Assembly (NCBI GenBank): GCA_965659285.1
Contig: CBFHWB010000065.1
Span: forward strand, 1-20,829
Direction: 5' to 3'
Length of the DNA stretch: 20,829 bases
Origin: UBA8108 sp965659285
GTDB taxonomy: Bacteria > Planctomycetota > UBA8108
Positions 7,696-16,047 of this stretch are shown piece after piece; the first letter of the stretch is position 1, and every line of letters starts with the position of its first letter. Both the position numbers and the translations under genes were made by a program. A model generated the notes under the pieces. It had not been told where the DNA came from and made no database searches. It was given only the letters and a program-made list of their open reading frames with translations.

Positions 7696-8955
7696 CTACC
7701 AACTCAAGGCGCCGTTGCTCTGCGCAAAGGATTCCGTTTCCAGTCCCATATTGTTGAGCATCGTCACGAAGAGGTTACACAAGGGAGCCTTGTCGCCCTT
7801 GCGGCGCGCAACATAGCTGCCGTGCTTGAAGCCTCCGCCGGCCAGGAAGATCGGCAGGTTTCGCGGATCGTGTGAATTGGCGTTGCCCAGGTTGCTGCCG
7901 AAGAGAACCGATGTGTTGCCAAGCAGCGTATCGTTTCCCTCCTTCTTCGCCTTCAGCTGGGTCAACAGGCTTCCGAAACATTTCACCAGGGCCGACTCTA
8001 TCTTCTTGAGCTGCTCGATCTTGGTCTTGTCGCGGCCGTGATGGGACAGGTTGTGATGCTCGAGCGAGACACCGTCAACCTGGGGCACGCTGTAATGATC
8101 CTGGATCATGACGGAGACAACCCGTGAAGAATCTGTCTGCAGGATCAACGGCACCATATTCATCAGCAGCTGGGTCCGCCCAACGAGGTTTCTCTTGTCG
8201 CGGAGATCGTCAGGAGGAGCGGCGGCGACCTTCGGCTTGGGCCTGGCCATCCAGGCCTCGACCTCGGCGAGGTCCTTCTCTGCCTTGCGAACCGACTCGT
8301 AGTATTCTTCAAGCTGCCGGTTGTCCGATTTGCTCGCGCTGCGCTGAAGCTTCTTCGACTGGGATCTCAAGGAGTCGAGAATGCTCCGTCCATCGCTCAG
8401 CCGGCGCTTCTGCTTTTCAACCTGGCGCGCGTTTCCCTTCAGGAACATCTTCGAAAAGAGCTTCGCGGGACTCCTTTCAGCCGGCACCATCACGCCGCTG
8501 GAGGTGAAGGACTGGCTCTTCGCCGAGTTGCTGCTGATGACCACGGAGGGGAAGCGGGTTACGTAGCCCAGCTTCTCGGCCGCGTACTGATCGACGGAGA
8601 TAGAATTGCGGAACCCGCCAAGCCCGGGCCCCTGCGCGGCTGTCAGCCAGGTCAGCTCGCAATTGTGCGGATCACGCCCCGTCTGACCCTCGTGCTCGAG
8701 ACCCGAAAAAAGCGTAAAGTCTTTACGATGATCTTTGAGCAGATCGAGGTACTCGGTGGACTCGTAGCCGGCGCCGGAAGTCCGGGGCCAGAGCGAGGCT
8801 GGATGCAGTCCCAGGGTCGTGCAGATGCAGACCATTCGCTTTGGAGCGGCCGCGGGAGCGCTACCGAGGGCGGGAGACATGGTCTCCAGGAGCGGCAGCG
8901 CGAGTGAGACGCCGGTCGCCTTCAGAAAAGTTCGTCGCTTGAGTGGCTGGTGCAT
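7696..8955 (-). CDS. DUF1552 family Tat-exported protein
   Basis: A 419-aa protein starting at the ATG at 8955 (AGGA upstream). The N-terminus has a twin-arginine signal (R7-R8 in LKRRTFLKATG followed by VSLALPLLE), so export in folded form is expected. Recognisable DUF1552 features are RMVCICTTLGLHPASLWP near residue 45, TLFSGLEHEG, DPHNCELTWLTAAQ, SISVDQYAAEKLG, and the C-terminal GSNLGNANSHDPRNLPIFLAGGG and MLNNMGLETESFAQSNGALSW. The family has no established biochemical activity; it is nearly always found next to a DUF1592-type cytochrome-like gene in Planctomycetota and related phyla. That partner is directly upstream here (48 bp gap), so they form a two-gene unit. The central Lys/Glu/Arg-rich stretch (about 175-235) is a probable coiled coil. 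Confidence 0.92.
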   Translation of the reverse strand: MHQPLKRRTFLKATGVSLALPLLETMSPALGSAPAAAPKRMVCICTTLGLHPASLWPRTSGAGYESTEYLDLLKDHRKDFTLFSGLEHEGQTGRDPHNCELTWLTAAQGPGLGGFRNSISVDQYAAEKLGYVTRFPSVVISSNSAKSQSFTSSGVMVPAERSPAKLFSKMFLKGNARQVEKQKRRLSDGRSILDSLRSQSKKLQRSASKSDNRQLEEYYESVRKAEKDLAEVEAWMARPKPKVAAAPPDDLRDKRNLVGRTQLLMNMVPLILQTDSSRVVSVMIQDHYSVPQVDGVSLEHHNLSHHGRDKTKIEQLKKIESALVKCFGSLLTQLKAKKEGNDTLLGNTSVLFGSNLGNANSHDPRNLPIFLAGGGFKHGSYVARRKGDKAPLCNLFVTMLNNMGLETESFAQSNGALSW

Positions 8956-9003
8956 AGATTTCGTCCTGTCCGGAAAGCCGGACACCCACAGTATAAAGGC
9001 CGC

Positions 9004-11481
9004 CTACTTATTCCTGAACAACTTGCTCTGAACCAGCTTGTGAATGATCGTCCGAACCGGGTAGCCCTTTTTGCTGAGCTCCCTGGCGAGGCGCTCCACC
9101 TTCTCCCGGTCGGCAAACTGGATCTCCGCCCCGGTGGCGTAGACCAGCAACCGCGAGACCAGGTGACGGGCAACCTGGTCCTCCCGCTCAAGCAGGAGCT
9201 CCTTGTATTCGGCGATACCGGAAAAGGCCTTCCCCCCGGCCGTCACCCCGCCGGCATCTACCCTGGGCCCCTTGCCGGAAAAAATCTTCGAAAACACCCC
9301 TCCGTTTGGCGGGGTCGAACGATAGCGTGTACGGAATCCCCCGATCGGATCAAAACTCTCGAGAGCGAACCCGGGAGGATCTATCTCGCGATGGCACCTG
9401 TTGCAGGTCTCTTCATCGCGATGGGCGGCGAGGATCTCGCGAATGGTCGTGTTACCTCGCGTGTCAGGCTCCACCGTTCCGGCCGTTGGCGGCGGCGGAT
9501 CGGGAGGCGTCCCCAGCAGGTTCGTCAGCACGAAATTGCCGCGCATGACCGGAGAGGTCACCGTTCCATTGGCGGTGATTTTCAGGATGCTGCCCTGGGT
9601 CAGCAGTCCTCCCCGCGGGCTTTCGGGCGGAATCTTCACCTTGCGGAAATGCTGTCCGGCGACTCCCTTGATACCATAGTGGTTCGCCAGCGGACGGTTC
9701 AGGAAGGTGAAGTCCGAATCCAGCAGGTTGCGCACGCCAAGGTTCTCCTTGATGAGAGAGGCGAAGAAGAGCTCGGTTTCCTTCCTCATCCCCTGGCCGA
9801 GGATCTCGTTGAATTCCGGATAGAGCTTCTCATCGGGGGTGGTGGCGTTGATCTCCCGCAACCTCAGCCACTGCCCGAGAAAATCCTCGACGAAGCGCAT
9901 CGATTTTTGGTCATCCAGCATGCGATCGACCTGCGCCGCGAGCACCTTCGGATCGGACAGCTCGCCGGCCTTCGCGAGCTCAAAGAGCTTCTCATCCGGC
10001 AGGCTCTTCCACAGAAAGTACGACAGACGTGTGGCGAGAGAGAAGTCATCGAGCTTGCCCGGCTCGCCGCCATGAAAGAGAAACGCGGGAGAGCTAAAGA
10101 GGGCGCGCAGCGGCACCCGGAGCGCGTCGGTGAATTTGCGTCCGGCTTCGATCGCCGGGCGGGCCAGGCTGACGAGCGCCTCGGTCTCACCTTCCCGCGG
10201 GGGTCTCCTGAAGGCGAGCGGCGCGAGCCGGCCAAGGATGTCTGCCACCTGCTCGAGCGGCTTCCTCTTCAGCACAACCTCGAAGGCTCTGCGGTAGCCA
10301 TCAGGACCGGCGGACTGCCGGCGTTTCAGCCAGTTCAACTCCTTGTATTCGACATCGCCAAGGAGCCGGCGGGTGCTTTGAGGCGGCCAGCTCTCAAAGA
10401 GCGGCCCCTCCACCCGAATCGTCTTCATCGCAATACCTTCGCCCTTGTACTTCTGGGCACCGCGAATATAGACGCGCTTGGGATAGGTGAGCCCGGCCAC
10501 CGAGGGGTAGAGGTAATCTCCCGGCTTCAGCAGTGCCTTCACCTCGACCGTGCGCGGCTTACCGGGAATGAGGTCAAAGGCCCCGAGCAGCTGAGCGCCG
10601 CCGCCTTTCTCGCTGGTGTGGATAATCGTCAGGGTCAGGGGCTTCCTGGACTGGTAGGCGTAGGCCGCCACCTTGATGCTGTAGAGCCCCGGGTCGCGGA
10701 TATGGAGCCCGCTGTTATCGGACTTCAGGATATGCTCCTGGTCCACGAACACAGCGACGGCATCCTTGAGCTTCCTGGTGATACTTCCACCTCGCCTCAG
10801 CTCCCGGTCATGCCACATGTCGACATAGCTGGAGTGCCGGTAGTCAATCACCTTGGGCTTAACCTTCGGACGGCTGCGGAGATTGATGGCCGCGTCGATG
10901 GCGTAGTCAGCCGCATCGAGGTAACTGCGGATATGGAGCGGGGAGATTCCCTGCCCGGCGCCCACCGTGTCAAAACCGCCGGAGTCGCTCTCGGCTGGCA
11001 GGATCTTCGCGAGATCCTCTCGAACCAGGAGCAGGTCGCGCATCGTGTACTCGTATTCGAGGCGCGTCAGGCGGCGGGCCGGAACACGACCCTCCCGGCG
11101 CTGCCTGGAGAGGTTCTCTTTGAGAAGATCGCGTTTCAGCGAGTCGAGCGCCTTCGTGCGGAGCCTGGGTGAAGGCCGGGCCTTGCCCTTCGGGGGCATC
11201 TCATCAGCGTCCACCCGGTCAAAAACGAGCTCCCACTTTCGGAAGGTGGCGGGATCGGAGAGATCGTATCCAAGCTGCTCAAAATCCAGCCGCGTCTTCG
11301 TATCGCCATCGTGACATTTAAGACACGCTGCCTTGACCAGGGGAGCGACCTCGGCCTTGAAGTCCTGCCCTGGAACCTCACCGGCCGCAAAGATGCAGCA
11401 GGAAGTAATCAACAAGAATGCCAGCTTCCTGGCTCCAGGCTTATAGTCTTCTCGGTTTACCCGGGTCTGTACGGTCTGCAT
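9004..11481 (-). CDS. DUF1592-type planctomycete cytochrome-like protein (DUF1587/1595/1592/1588/1585)
   Basis: An 825-aa exported protein; the start at 11481 has GGA five bases upstream and a hydrophobic signal segment at about residues 20-35. Domains in order: planctomycete cytochrome-type domain with heme-c motif CLKCH (C53, C56, H57) and MPPKGKARPSP; DUF1587 (about 130-195, RLTRLEYEYTMRDLL); a beta-rich insert (about 200-370); DUF1595 (about 390-465, LAPLAFRRPPREGE and SSPAFLFH); DUF1592 (about 475-600, LATRLSYFLWKSLPDE); DUF1588 (about 620-725, GTPPDPPPP and a second heme motif CNRCH at C693-H697); DUF1585 (about 750-825, LVSRLLVYATGAEI). All expected domains are present and the length is normal. 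Function is unproven in the family; a periplasmic diheme electron-transfer or oxidative role with its DUF1552 partner is inferred. Confidence 0.93.
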   Translation of the reverse strand: MQTVQTRVNREDYKPGARKLAFLLITSCCIFAAGEVPGQDFKAEVAPLVKAACLKCHDGDTKTRLDFEQLGYDLSDPATFRKWELVFDRVDADEMPPKGKARPSPRLRTKALDSLKRDLLKENLSRQRREGRVPARRLTRLEYEYTMRDLLLVREDLAKILPAESDSGGFDTVGAGQGISPLHIRSYLDAADYAIDAAINLRSRPKVKPKVIDYRHSSYVDMWHDRELRRGGSITRKLKDAVAVFVDQEHILKSDNSGLHIRDPGLYSIKVAAYAYQSRKPLTLTIIHTSEKGGGAQLLGAFDLIPGKPRTVEVKALLKPGDYLYPSVAGLTYPKRVYIRGAQKYKGEGIAMKTIRVEGPLFESWPPQSTRRLLGDVEYKELNWLKRRQSAGPDGYRRAFEVVLKRKPLEQVADILGRLAPLAFRRPPREGETEALVSLARPAIEAGRKFTDALRVPLRALFSSPAFLFHGGEPGKLDDFSLATRLSYFLWKSLPDEKLFELAKAGELSDPKVLAAQVDRMLDDQKSMRFVEDFLGQWLRLREINATTPDEKLYPEFNEILGQGMRKETELFFASLIKENLGVRNLLDSDFTFLNRPLANHYGIKGVAGQHFRKVKIPPESPRGGLLTQGSILKITANGTVTSPVMRGNFVLTNLLGTPPDPPPPTAGTVEPDTRGNTTIREILAAHRDEETCNRCHREIDPPGFALESFDPIGGFRTRYRSTPPNGGVFSKIFSGKGPRVDAGGVTAGGKAFSGIAEYKELLLEREDQVARHLVSRLLVYATGAEIQFADREKVERLARELSKKGYPVRTIIHKLVQSKLFRNK

Positions 11482-11867
11482 CTGTTTCCAGAGAACTTGT
11501 TCGCCAGCTTCAGCAACGGGGGGTCAAGCAAATCCAAAATCCATTCATTCAATGGTATCCAATTGCTGAGCGAATATTTGGACAAAATAATTCCGGAATG
11601 ATTCGCAACAAACCGCAAAGGCCTGGCAATTCAACAGCCTCACAGTTTAAGGCTTTATTTCCAGTGAATACAAATTCAGACGAGGTCGAAAGCCGGACGC
11701 CGGGGGTTCCGGTGGACTGGGAATTCGTTCAACAAGTCCCTGGGGTTATGCCAGACTGTCGGACTGTTGCCCGTGCGTCTCGACGCATGGTTTTCTCCAA
11801 CACGGGAATCGCCTGGCCGGGCGACCTCTTAGCCCTGGCGAAAAAGATCACACGCAAGGATACGCTG
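11482..11867. other. 386-bp divergent intergenic region
   Basis: Non-coding region between the minus-strand DUF1592 gene and the plus-strand beta-propeller gene, so it must hold both promoters. It is more AT-rich than the flanks between about 11530 and 11680. It contains a short inverted repeat CCATT-5 nt-AATGG (11541-11555). I found no convincing -35/-10 pair on either strand. An open frame extends through it into the propeller gene, but with no Shine-Dalgarno or signal peptide I treat that as chance. Confidence 0.5.
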
Positions 11868-12782
11868 ATGAAACCCCACCTTCTGTTCCTCGCTCTTTTG
11901 AGTTGTCTCACCATTCACTCGGGTTACGCCCTTGCCGAAGAGCCTGTCGATGGCCCCAAGTACAACTTCGTCTGCGCCGACTATGCCAAGGGTGAGGTCT
12001 GCCTCGTCACCGACAAGGGAGAGGTCAAGCGGGTCATCAAGACGCGGAATCCCAACGATGTCTGGTCGCTGCCCAATGGCGAGATCCTCTTCGCCTGGAG
12101 AATGGGCGTCAGCATCTACGACAAGGAAGGCAAGCGGGTCTTCGAGTGGAAATCGTCTGAAAAGCGAGATGAGATCCACACCTGCCAGGCGCTCCCGAAT
12201 GGCAACATCCTCATCGCGCAGAACGGACCCGCCCGGCTGATCGAGGTTACCCGCAAGGGCAAGATCGTCAAGGAGATCAAGGTCAAGACAAAGCGCAACG
12301 ACCTGCATATGCGTTTTCGAATGTGCCGCAAGCTCGGCAATGGAAACTATCTGTGCATGGTGTCCTGTGACGACGAGATCCGGGAGCTTGATCCCGAGGG
12401 CAAGACCGTCCGGGTGATCAGGGATATCCCCGGGGTCCGGATGGCTAAGGCCCACGCCGTCATGCGGCTGCCCAATGGCAATACGCTCTTCTCGACCGGC
12501 GCCGGCGCCATGGCGGTCGAGGTTGACAAAGATGACAAGGTGGTCTGGAAACTCGAGCGTAAGGACCTGCCGGAGATCAAGATGGGCTTCATGACCGGGC
12601 TGAACCGCCTGGCCAACGGCAATACCATCCTCAGCTTCTACCAGGGCAGCCACCACCTCCTCGAGGTCACGCGGGAAAAGAAGCTGGTCTGGAAATACCG
12701 CCTGCCCTCGCAGAGAACCGTGGTCAGCGTCCAGGTCCTTGACCAGGAGGGCGACGCCACTAAAGGCCAGGTCTTCAAGTAA
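11868..12782 (+). CDS. Secreted NGN-repeat beta-propeller (PQQ/ASST-like)
   Basis: A 304-aa exported protein. The ATG at 11868 is chosen because it follows AAGGA by seven bases and begins a clean signal peptide (MKPHLLFLALLSCLTIHSGYALA, cleaved before EEPVDG). Five repeats with the core L-x-N-G-(N/E)-x-L are centred near residues 70, 111, 158, 203 and 250, a spacing of 41-47 residues, each followed by a strand naming an internal 'E-V/L-D/T-x-x-G/K-K-V' turn (RLIEVTRKGKIV, IRELDPEGKTV, AVEVDKDDKVVWK, LLEVTREKKLVWKY). This is the pattern of PQQ-like/arylsulfotransferase-like propellers. No catalytic His is obvious, so binding or scaffolding is as likely as catalysis. The SGNH hydrolase follows 33 bp downstream. 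Confidence 0.8.
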   Translation: MKPHLLFLALLSCLTIHSGYALAEEPVDGPKYNFVCADYAKGEVCLVTDKGEVKRVIKTRNPNDVWSLPNGEILFAWRMGVSIYDKEGKRVFEWKSSEKRDEIHTCQALPNGNILIAQNGPARLIEVTRKGKIVKEIKVKTKRNDLHMRFRMCRKLGNGNYLCMVSCDDEIRELDPEGKTVRVIRDIPGVRMAKAHAVMRLPNGNTLFSTGAGAMAVEVDKDDKVVWKLERKDLPEIKMGFMTGLNRLANGNTILSFYQGSHHLLEVTREKKLVWKYRLPSQRTVVSVQVLDQEGDATKGQVFK

Positions 12783-12815
12783 ACCTTATCCACCCGGACA
12801 ACAAAGGACTCCGCC

Positions 12816-13556
12816 ATGTCTCGCCTGATACCTTTCATCCTTGCCGCGCTTGTAACCTGCGCCCTGGTCGCCCAGGCCGAACCGGTTTTCGCCCAGTCGG
12901 CCGAAAAGAACCCGGCCATCACGCCCCAGCCCCGCGTCGTTGAGTGGTGGTTTAAGCGCCAGGCCGAGAAGATCGCGGAGATGAGCAAGGGTGAGATCGA
13001 TCTCCTGATGGTCGGTGACTCGATCACGAATAATTTCGACAGTATCGGCGCGCCGGTCTGGAAGAAATACTTCGAGCCGAGAAAGGCCATCAACCTGGGC
13101 TTCGGCGGCGACCGCACCAACCACGTCCTCTGGCGCCTCGACCACCTGCCGAAGCTGAAGAAGGCTCCCCGAGGCGCCGTCGTTCTCATCGGTACAAACA
13201 ACATCTGCTGGGGCAGTGACAAGCCCAGGCAGGCCGCCGTGGGAGTGCAGGCGATCGCGCGCAAGCTCGGTAAGCTCTACCCCGAGATGAAGATCCTGGT
13301 GCTCGGCGTCTTTCCCAGGAGACGCAATCTCGACCACCCCCACCGCAAGCAGATCATCGAGCTGAACTCCTATCTCCCCGGCCTGCTGAAGGATCTCAAG
13401 AACGTGAAGTTCCTCGACATCGGACCGAAGTTTCTCGACGACAAGGGCTTCCTGTCGAAAGAGATGATGCCCGACACGACCCACCCGAGCGAGAAGGCCC
13501 ACGAGATCTGGGCCAAAGCGATCGGGCCGGAGCTCGACCGGATGCTCGCCGACTGA
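12816..13556 (+). CDS. Secreted SGNH/GDSL hydrolase (PAF-acetylhydrolase-like esterase)
   Basis: A 246-aa exported protein; the ATG at 12816 follows AAAGGA by seven bases, and a signal peptide covers about residues 1-27. All SGNH blocks are visible: block I VGDSIT with nucleophile S69; block II FGGDRT with oxyanion Gly (about G98); block III GTNN (N128/N129); block V DTTHPS with D220 and H223. The GGDRT-NHVLWRL and GTNN spacing matches the PAF-AH-beta-like branch common in Planctomycetota and Bacteroidota, many of which deacetylate carbohydrates. An extracellular acetyl- or acyl-esterase acting on glycans is inferred. Its stop codon lies only 3 bp from that of the convergent fwdC, so there is no intergenic terminator between them. 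Confidence 0.92.
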   Translation: MSRLIPFILAALVTCALVAQAEPVFAQSAEKNPAITPQPRVVEWWFKRQAEKIAEMSKGEIDLLMVGDSITNNFDSIGAPVWKKYFEPRKAINLGFGGDRTNHVLWRLDHLPKLKKAPRGAVVLIGTNNICWGSDKPRQAAVGVQAIARKLGKLYPEMKILVLGVFPRRRNLDHPHRKQIIELNSYLPGLLKDLKNVKFLDIGPKFLDDKGFLSKEMMPDTTHPSEKAHEIWAKAIGPELDRMLAD

Positions 13557-13559
13557 GCC

Positions 13560-14369
13560 CTACCCGGCCGGTTGCCAGACGAGCAGTTCACCCTTGCGCG
13601 AGACCGCCGCGTCGCCGCTGTAGGACTCGTAGGAACCCTCGCTCTCTTCAAACGGCAGCGAGATCCCCAGCCCAGCAAGCTCCCTGGCGTAGACGCGCAG
13701 GAAAGTGGGATTGTAGCTGCAGTTGTAGGCGAAGGTCGGCAGGAGCGGGATCGGTGTCAGCGAGATGATGGTACCGCGGTTCATCCATGCCCCGGTTCTG
13801 AGCTCGGCGCCGCCAAGGATGATGGTGCCGCCCTTCATCTCGAGGCCGGTGAAGTCCTTCGCCATGCCCTTGATGACGATGGTGCCCCGCTTCATTCGCA
13901 TCCCGACCTCGAGGCCCGCGGAGCCCTCGACCACAATCGTACCGGCGGTCATCCCGGTGAGGGTTCCCCGGTAGGCCGCCCCGATCTGTCCACCGGCGTT
14001 GCCGCCGACACGGATGAGGCCGCCCGACATCTCCGCCCCGATCCAGTCGGAGACGTTTCCTGTGACATCGATGCTCCCGCCCTTCATGAAGGCTCCCAGG
14101 TGCATTCCGGCGTTGCCGACAATCCTGAGCTGACCATGGGTCATGCCCCGGCCGAGCCACTTCACCCTGCTGGCGTCTCCATGGATCTCAAGCTCATCGC
14201 TGAGCTCTCCCTCGACCTCGAAGAACTCATCGAGACGAAGCTGGTGCTTGCCGTAGAAGATCGGAAGAGCGCGAAGCTCATCGTTGCCGAGCTTCGACAC
14301 GATATCAGGAGAGAGAGCCTCGGCCTCGATGGGTACTTCAGGTGCCTTTTTGAGGGTCAGGGTGATCAT
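13560..14369 (-). CDS. fwdC: Formylmethanofuran dehydrogenase subunit C (FwdC/FhcC)
   Basis: A 269-aa protein starting at the ATG at 14369, 3 bp after the fwdA stop (translational coupling likely). Residues about 70-205 are seven or so short repeats with a G-x-x-x-G rhythm (GNAGMHLGAFMKGGSIDVTG, GLEMKGGTIILGG). This is the right-handed beta-helix shared by FwdC/FhcC and the glutamate synthase alpha-subunit C-terminal domain. The N-terminus (ITLTLKK...EALSPD) and the C-terminus (FAYNCSYNPTFLRVYARELAGLG) also match the family. In archaeal Fwd and bacterial Fhc this subunit helps bind the long methanofuran tail and bridges A and B. The length is normal. It is the last gene of the operon. Confidence 0.95.
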   Translation of the reverse strand: MITLTLKKAPEVPIEAEALSPDIVSKLGNDELRALPIFYGKHQLRLDEFFEVEGELSDELEIHGDASRVKWLGRGMTHGQLRIVGNAGMHLGAFMKGGSIDVTGNVSDWIGAEMSGGLIRVGGNAGGQIGAAYRGTLTGMTAGTIVVEGSAGLEVGMRMKRGTIVIKGMAKDFTGLEMKGGTIILGGAELRTGAWMNRGTIISLTPIPLLPTFAYNCSYNPTFLRVYARELAGLGISLPFEESEGSYESYSGDAAVSRKGELLVWQPAG

Positions 14370-14372
14370 CTC

Positions 14373-16004
14373 TCAGCCACACTCACGGATATCCGCTCCT
14401 TCAAGCCGCTCCATCTCAACGGGATAATTGTCGAAGCTCATGGTGTAGTACTGCTCGAATAGCGGCCGCAGGTATTCCTCGATGTTCTCGTCATAGCTTG
14501 GACGCACGATGCACTCACGCCCATCGACCATCTTGCGGATGTCACCTTCCTCAACGACCACCTCCCCTCCCTTGAGCAGGTAGCGGGGATGGCCGAACAT
14601 TCGCTCGCGGTCGGAGTCATCATTGTAGAGAACGACATCCGCGTCCGCGCCCACACCGAGATGCCCCTTCTGCGGCATGCCAAGCGCCCGCGCCGGACCG
14701 GCCGAGATAATGATAGCGATTTCCGACAGCGTGTACTCCCGATCGATCCCGGGCAGATGGATCCTTTCCATCGCCTTGTCCGGCAGCTTCTCCAGGCATT
14801 CGCGCCTGAAATCGGCGTTCATCAAGAGGTGGATAATCTCCGGGTAGCGCCAGAAGCAGGCTCCATTCGGATGGTCCGTGGTCAGGTAGATCCGCCACGG
14901 GTCGTCAATCAGAAGGAGTAATTCCAATCCCACGGCCCACTGGACGGCGTTGACCATGTTGGTACCCTTGTAGGTATAAGGAACCACTCCGCAGCCGGTC
15001 TCGTTCTCCACATCCAGGTTGCCCCACTTACGCCCGGTAAGCTGGTAGAGCAGGTGCTGCCAGGGACCGTCCGCGGTGATGGTAACCGAGTCCCCAAAGA
15101 GAATCGCTCCGGCATCGGCGGTCAGGTTGGGCTGCCCGTTGAAGAACTCCGCCAGCCGCGCCGATTCTGATCGAAGGGTGTCCCAGTCGTCGCCGCCGTA
15201 GGAATGAAATTGCAGGTGCGCCATGTGCGCGCGGTGTCCATCCAGGAGCTTCATGGTCTCGATCGTCGTGTCGATGTTACCCGGCGCGCCGAGATTGTTG
15301 CAGTGCAGGTGCAGCGGATGCGGCAGCCCGAGTTCATCGACCATCGCCGCCATGCTCGAGATGATCTTCGCGGGCGTTACCTTGCTGTAGCCCGGCACCG
15401 GCTCGGAAAGAATCTTGGCATCTTTCCCCCACTTCCAGGCCGTGACCCCGCCTGGATTGACCGCCTTGACCCCGTAACCCTTTGCCGCCCAGAGGTGCCA
15501 GGCGAGGAGATGCTTCGCGCGCTCTGTCTCCCCCTCTTCGAGAAGGTCGAGGATCAGCTCGTTGTTGGCCATGAGAACGCAACAGGACTTATCGACCAGC
15601 GGCGTGTCCCGGAGCTCTTCGTGGGTATGCCGGGCCGACAGCACCGGCACCGCGGCCTCATTGACCGTGGTATACCCGAGCCCGGCGTAGAGATAGCCGG
15701 TCGCGAAGGTGCTGGGCGTGGTCCCGCCAACACCTGCTCGAAGCTCCGGCGAATGGGTGAACTTGGCAGCGTCTCGATGATTCTCAGGGGTCATCGCCCT
15801 GGCGAAATTGAGCGCCCCCCCGGCTACGTGCGTGTGGACATCCACCCCTCCGGGAAAGACGACCATGCCGGCCGCGTCAATTGTGCGAACCTCAGCTCCG
15901 GTGACCTCCTCGACGATGCGGCCGTCCGAGATGCAGACATCCCGGACCTCGCCGTCCACCTCGTTGGCCGGATCATAGACCCTCCCGCCCGTTATGCGCA
16001 GCAT
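14373..16004 (-). CDS. fwdA: Formylmethanofuran dehydrogenase subunit A (FwdA/FhcA), formyl-MFR hydrolase
   Basis: A 543-aa amidohydrolase-superfamily protein. The ATG at 16004 is preferred over longer starts because it begins the conserved LRITGGRVYDP strand, lies after the fwdB stop, and has GAGGAG 12 bases upstream. Metal-site residues are present: H57 and H59 in DVHTHVAGG, the lysine K180 in YGVKAVNPGG (carboxylated and bridging two metals in the archaeal enzyme), His residues in HPLHLHCNN and AHMAHLQFH, and D377 in TTDHPNG. Their numbering nearly equals that of archaeal FwdA. The subunit reversibly hydrolyses formylmethanofuran to formate plus methanofuran in the cytoplasm; formate would pass by an internal tunnel to FwdB. 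The active site looks intact. It is 43 bp from fwdB and 3 bp from fwdC. Confidence 0.96.
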   Translation of the reverse strand: MLRITGGRVYDPANEVDGEVRDVCISDGRIVEEVTGAEVRTIDAAGMVVFPGGVDVHTHVAGGALNFARAMTPENHRDAAKFTHSPELRAGVGGTTPSTFATGYLYAGLGYTTVNEAAVPVLSARHTHEELRDTPLVDKSCCVLMANNELILDLLEEGETERAKHLLAWHLWAAKGYGVKAVNPGGVTAWKWGKDAKILSEPVPGYSKVTPAKIISSMAAMVDELGLPHPLHLHCNNLGAPGNIDTTIETMKLLDGHRAHMAHLQFHSYGGDDWDTLRSESARLAEFFNGQPNLTADAGAILFGDSVTITADGPWQHLLYQLTGRKWGNLDVENETGCGVVPYTYKGTNMVNAVQWAVGLELLLLIDDPWRIYLTTDHPNGACFWRYPEIIHLLMNADFRRECLEKLPDKAMERIHLPGIDREYTLSEIAIIISAGPARALGMPQKGHLGVGADADVVLYNDDSDRERMFGHPRYLLKGGEVVVEEGDIRKMVDGRECIVRPSYDENIEEYLRPLFEQYYTMSFDNYPVEMERLEGADIRECG

Positions 16005-16047
16005 GGATACCGGGCGCTCCTCATCGCGGTTATTTGAGACCCCCTCT

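Noticed and set aside
8950..11172. 740-aa open frame on the plus strand
   Set aside because: It lies antisense to the clearly recognised DUF1592-type gene, has no family motif or signal peptide, and reflects GC-rich codon bias.
11541..11555. CCATT-5-AATGG inverted repeat as an operator
   Set aside because: Five-base arms are expected by chance in a 386-bp region.
11418..11867. N-terminal extension of the propeller protein by 150 residues
   Set aside because: The internal ATG at 11868 has a good Shine-Dalgarno and starts a perfect signal peptide; the extension overlaps the divergent gene's 5' end.
11829..12656. 275-aa open frame on the minus strand
   Set aside because: Antisense to the NGN-repeat propeller; its own apparent repeats are just the reverse complement of that gene's repeats.
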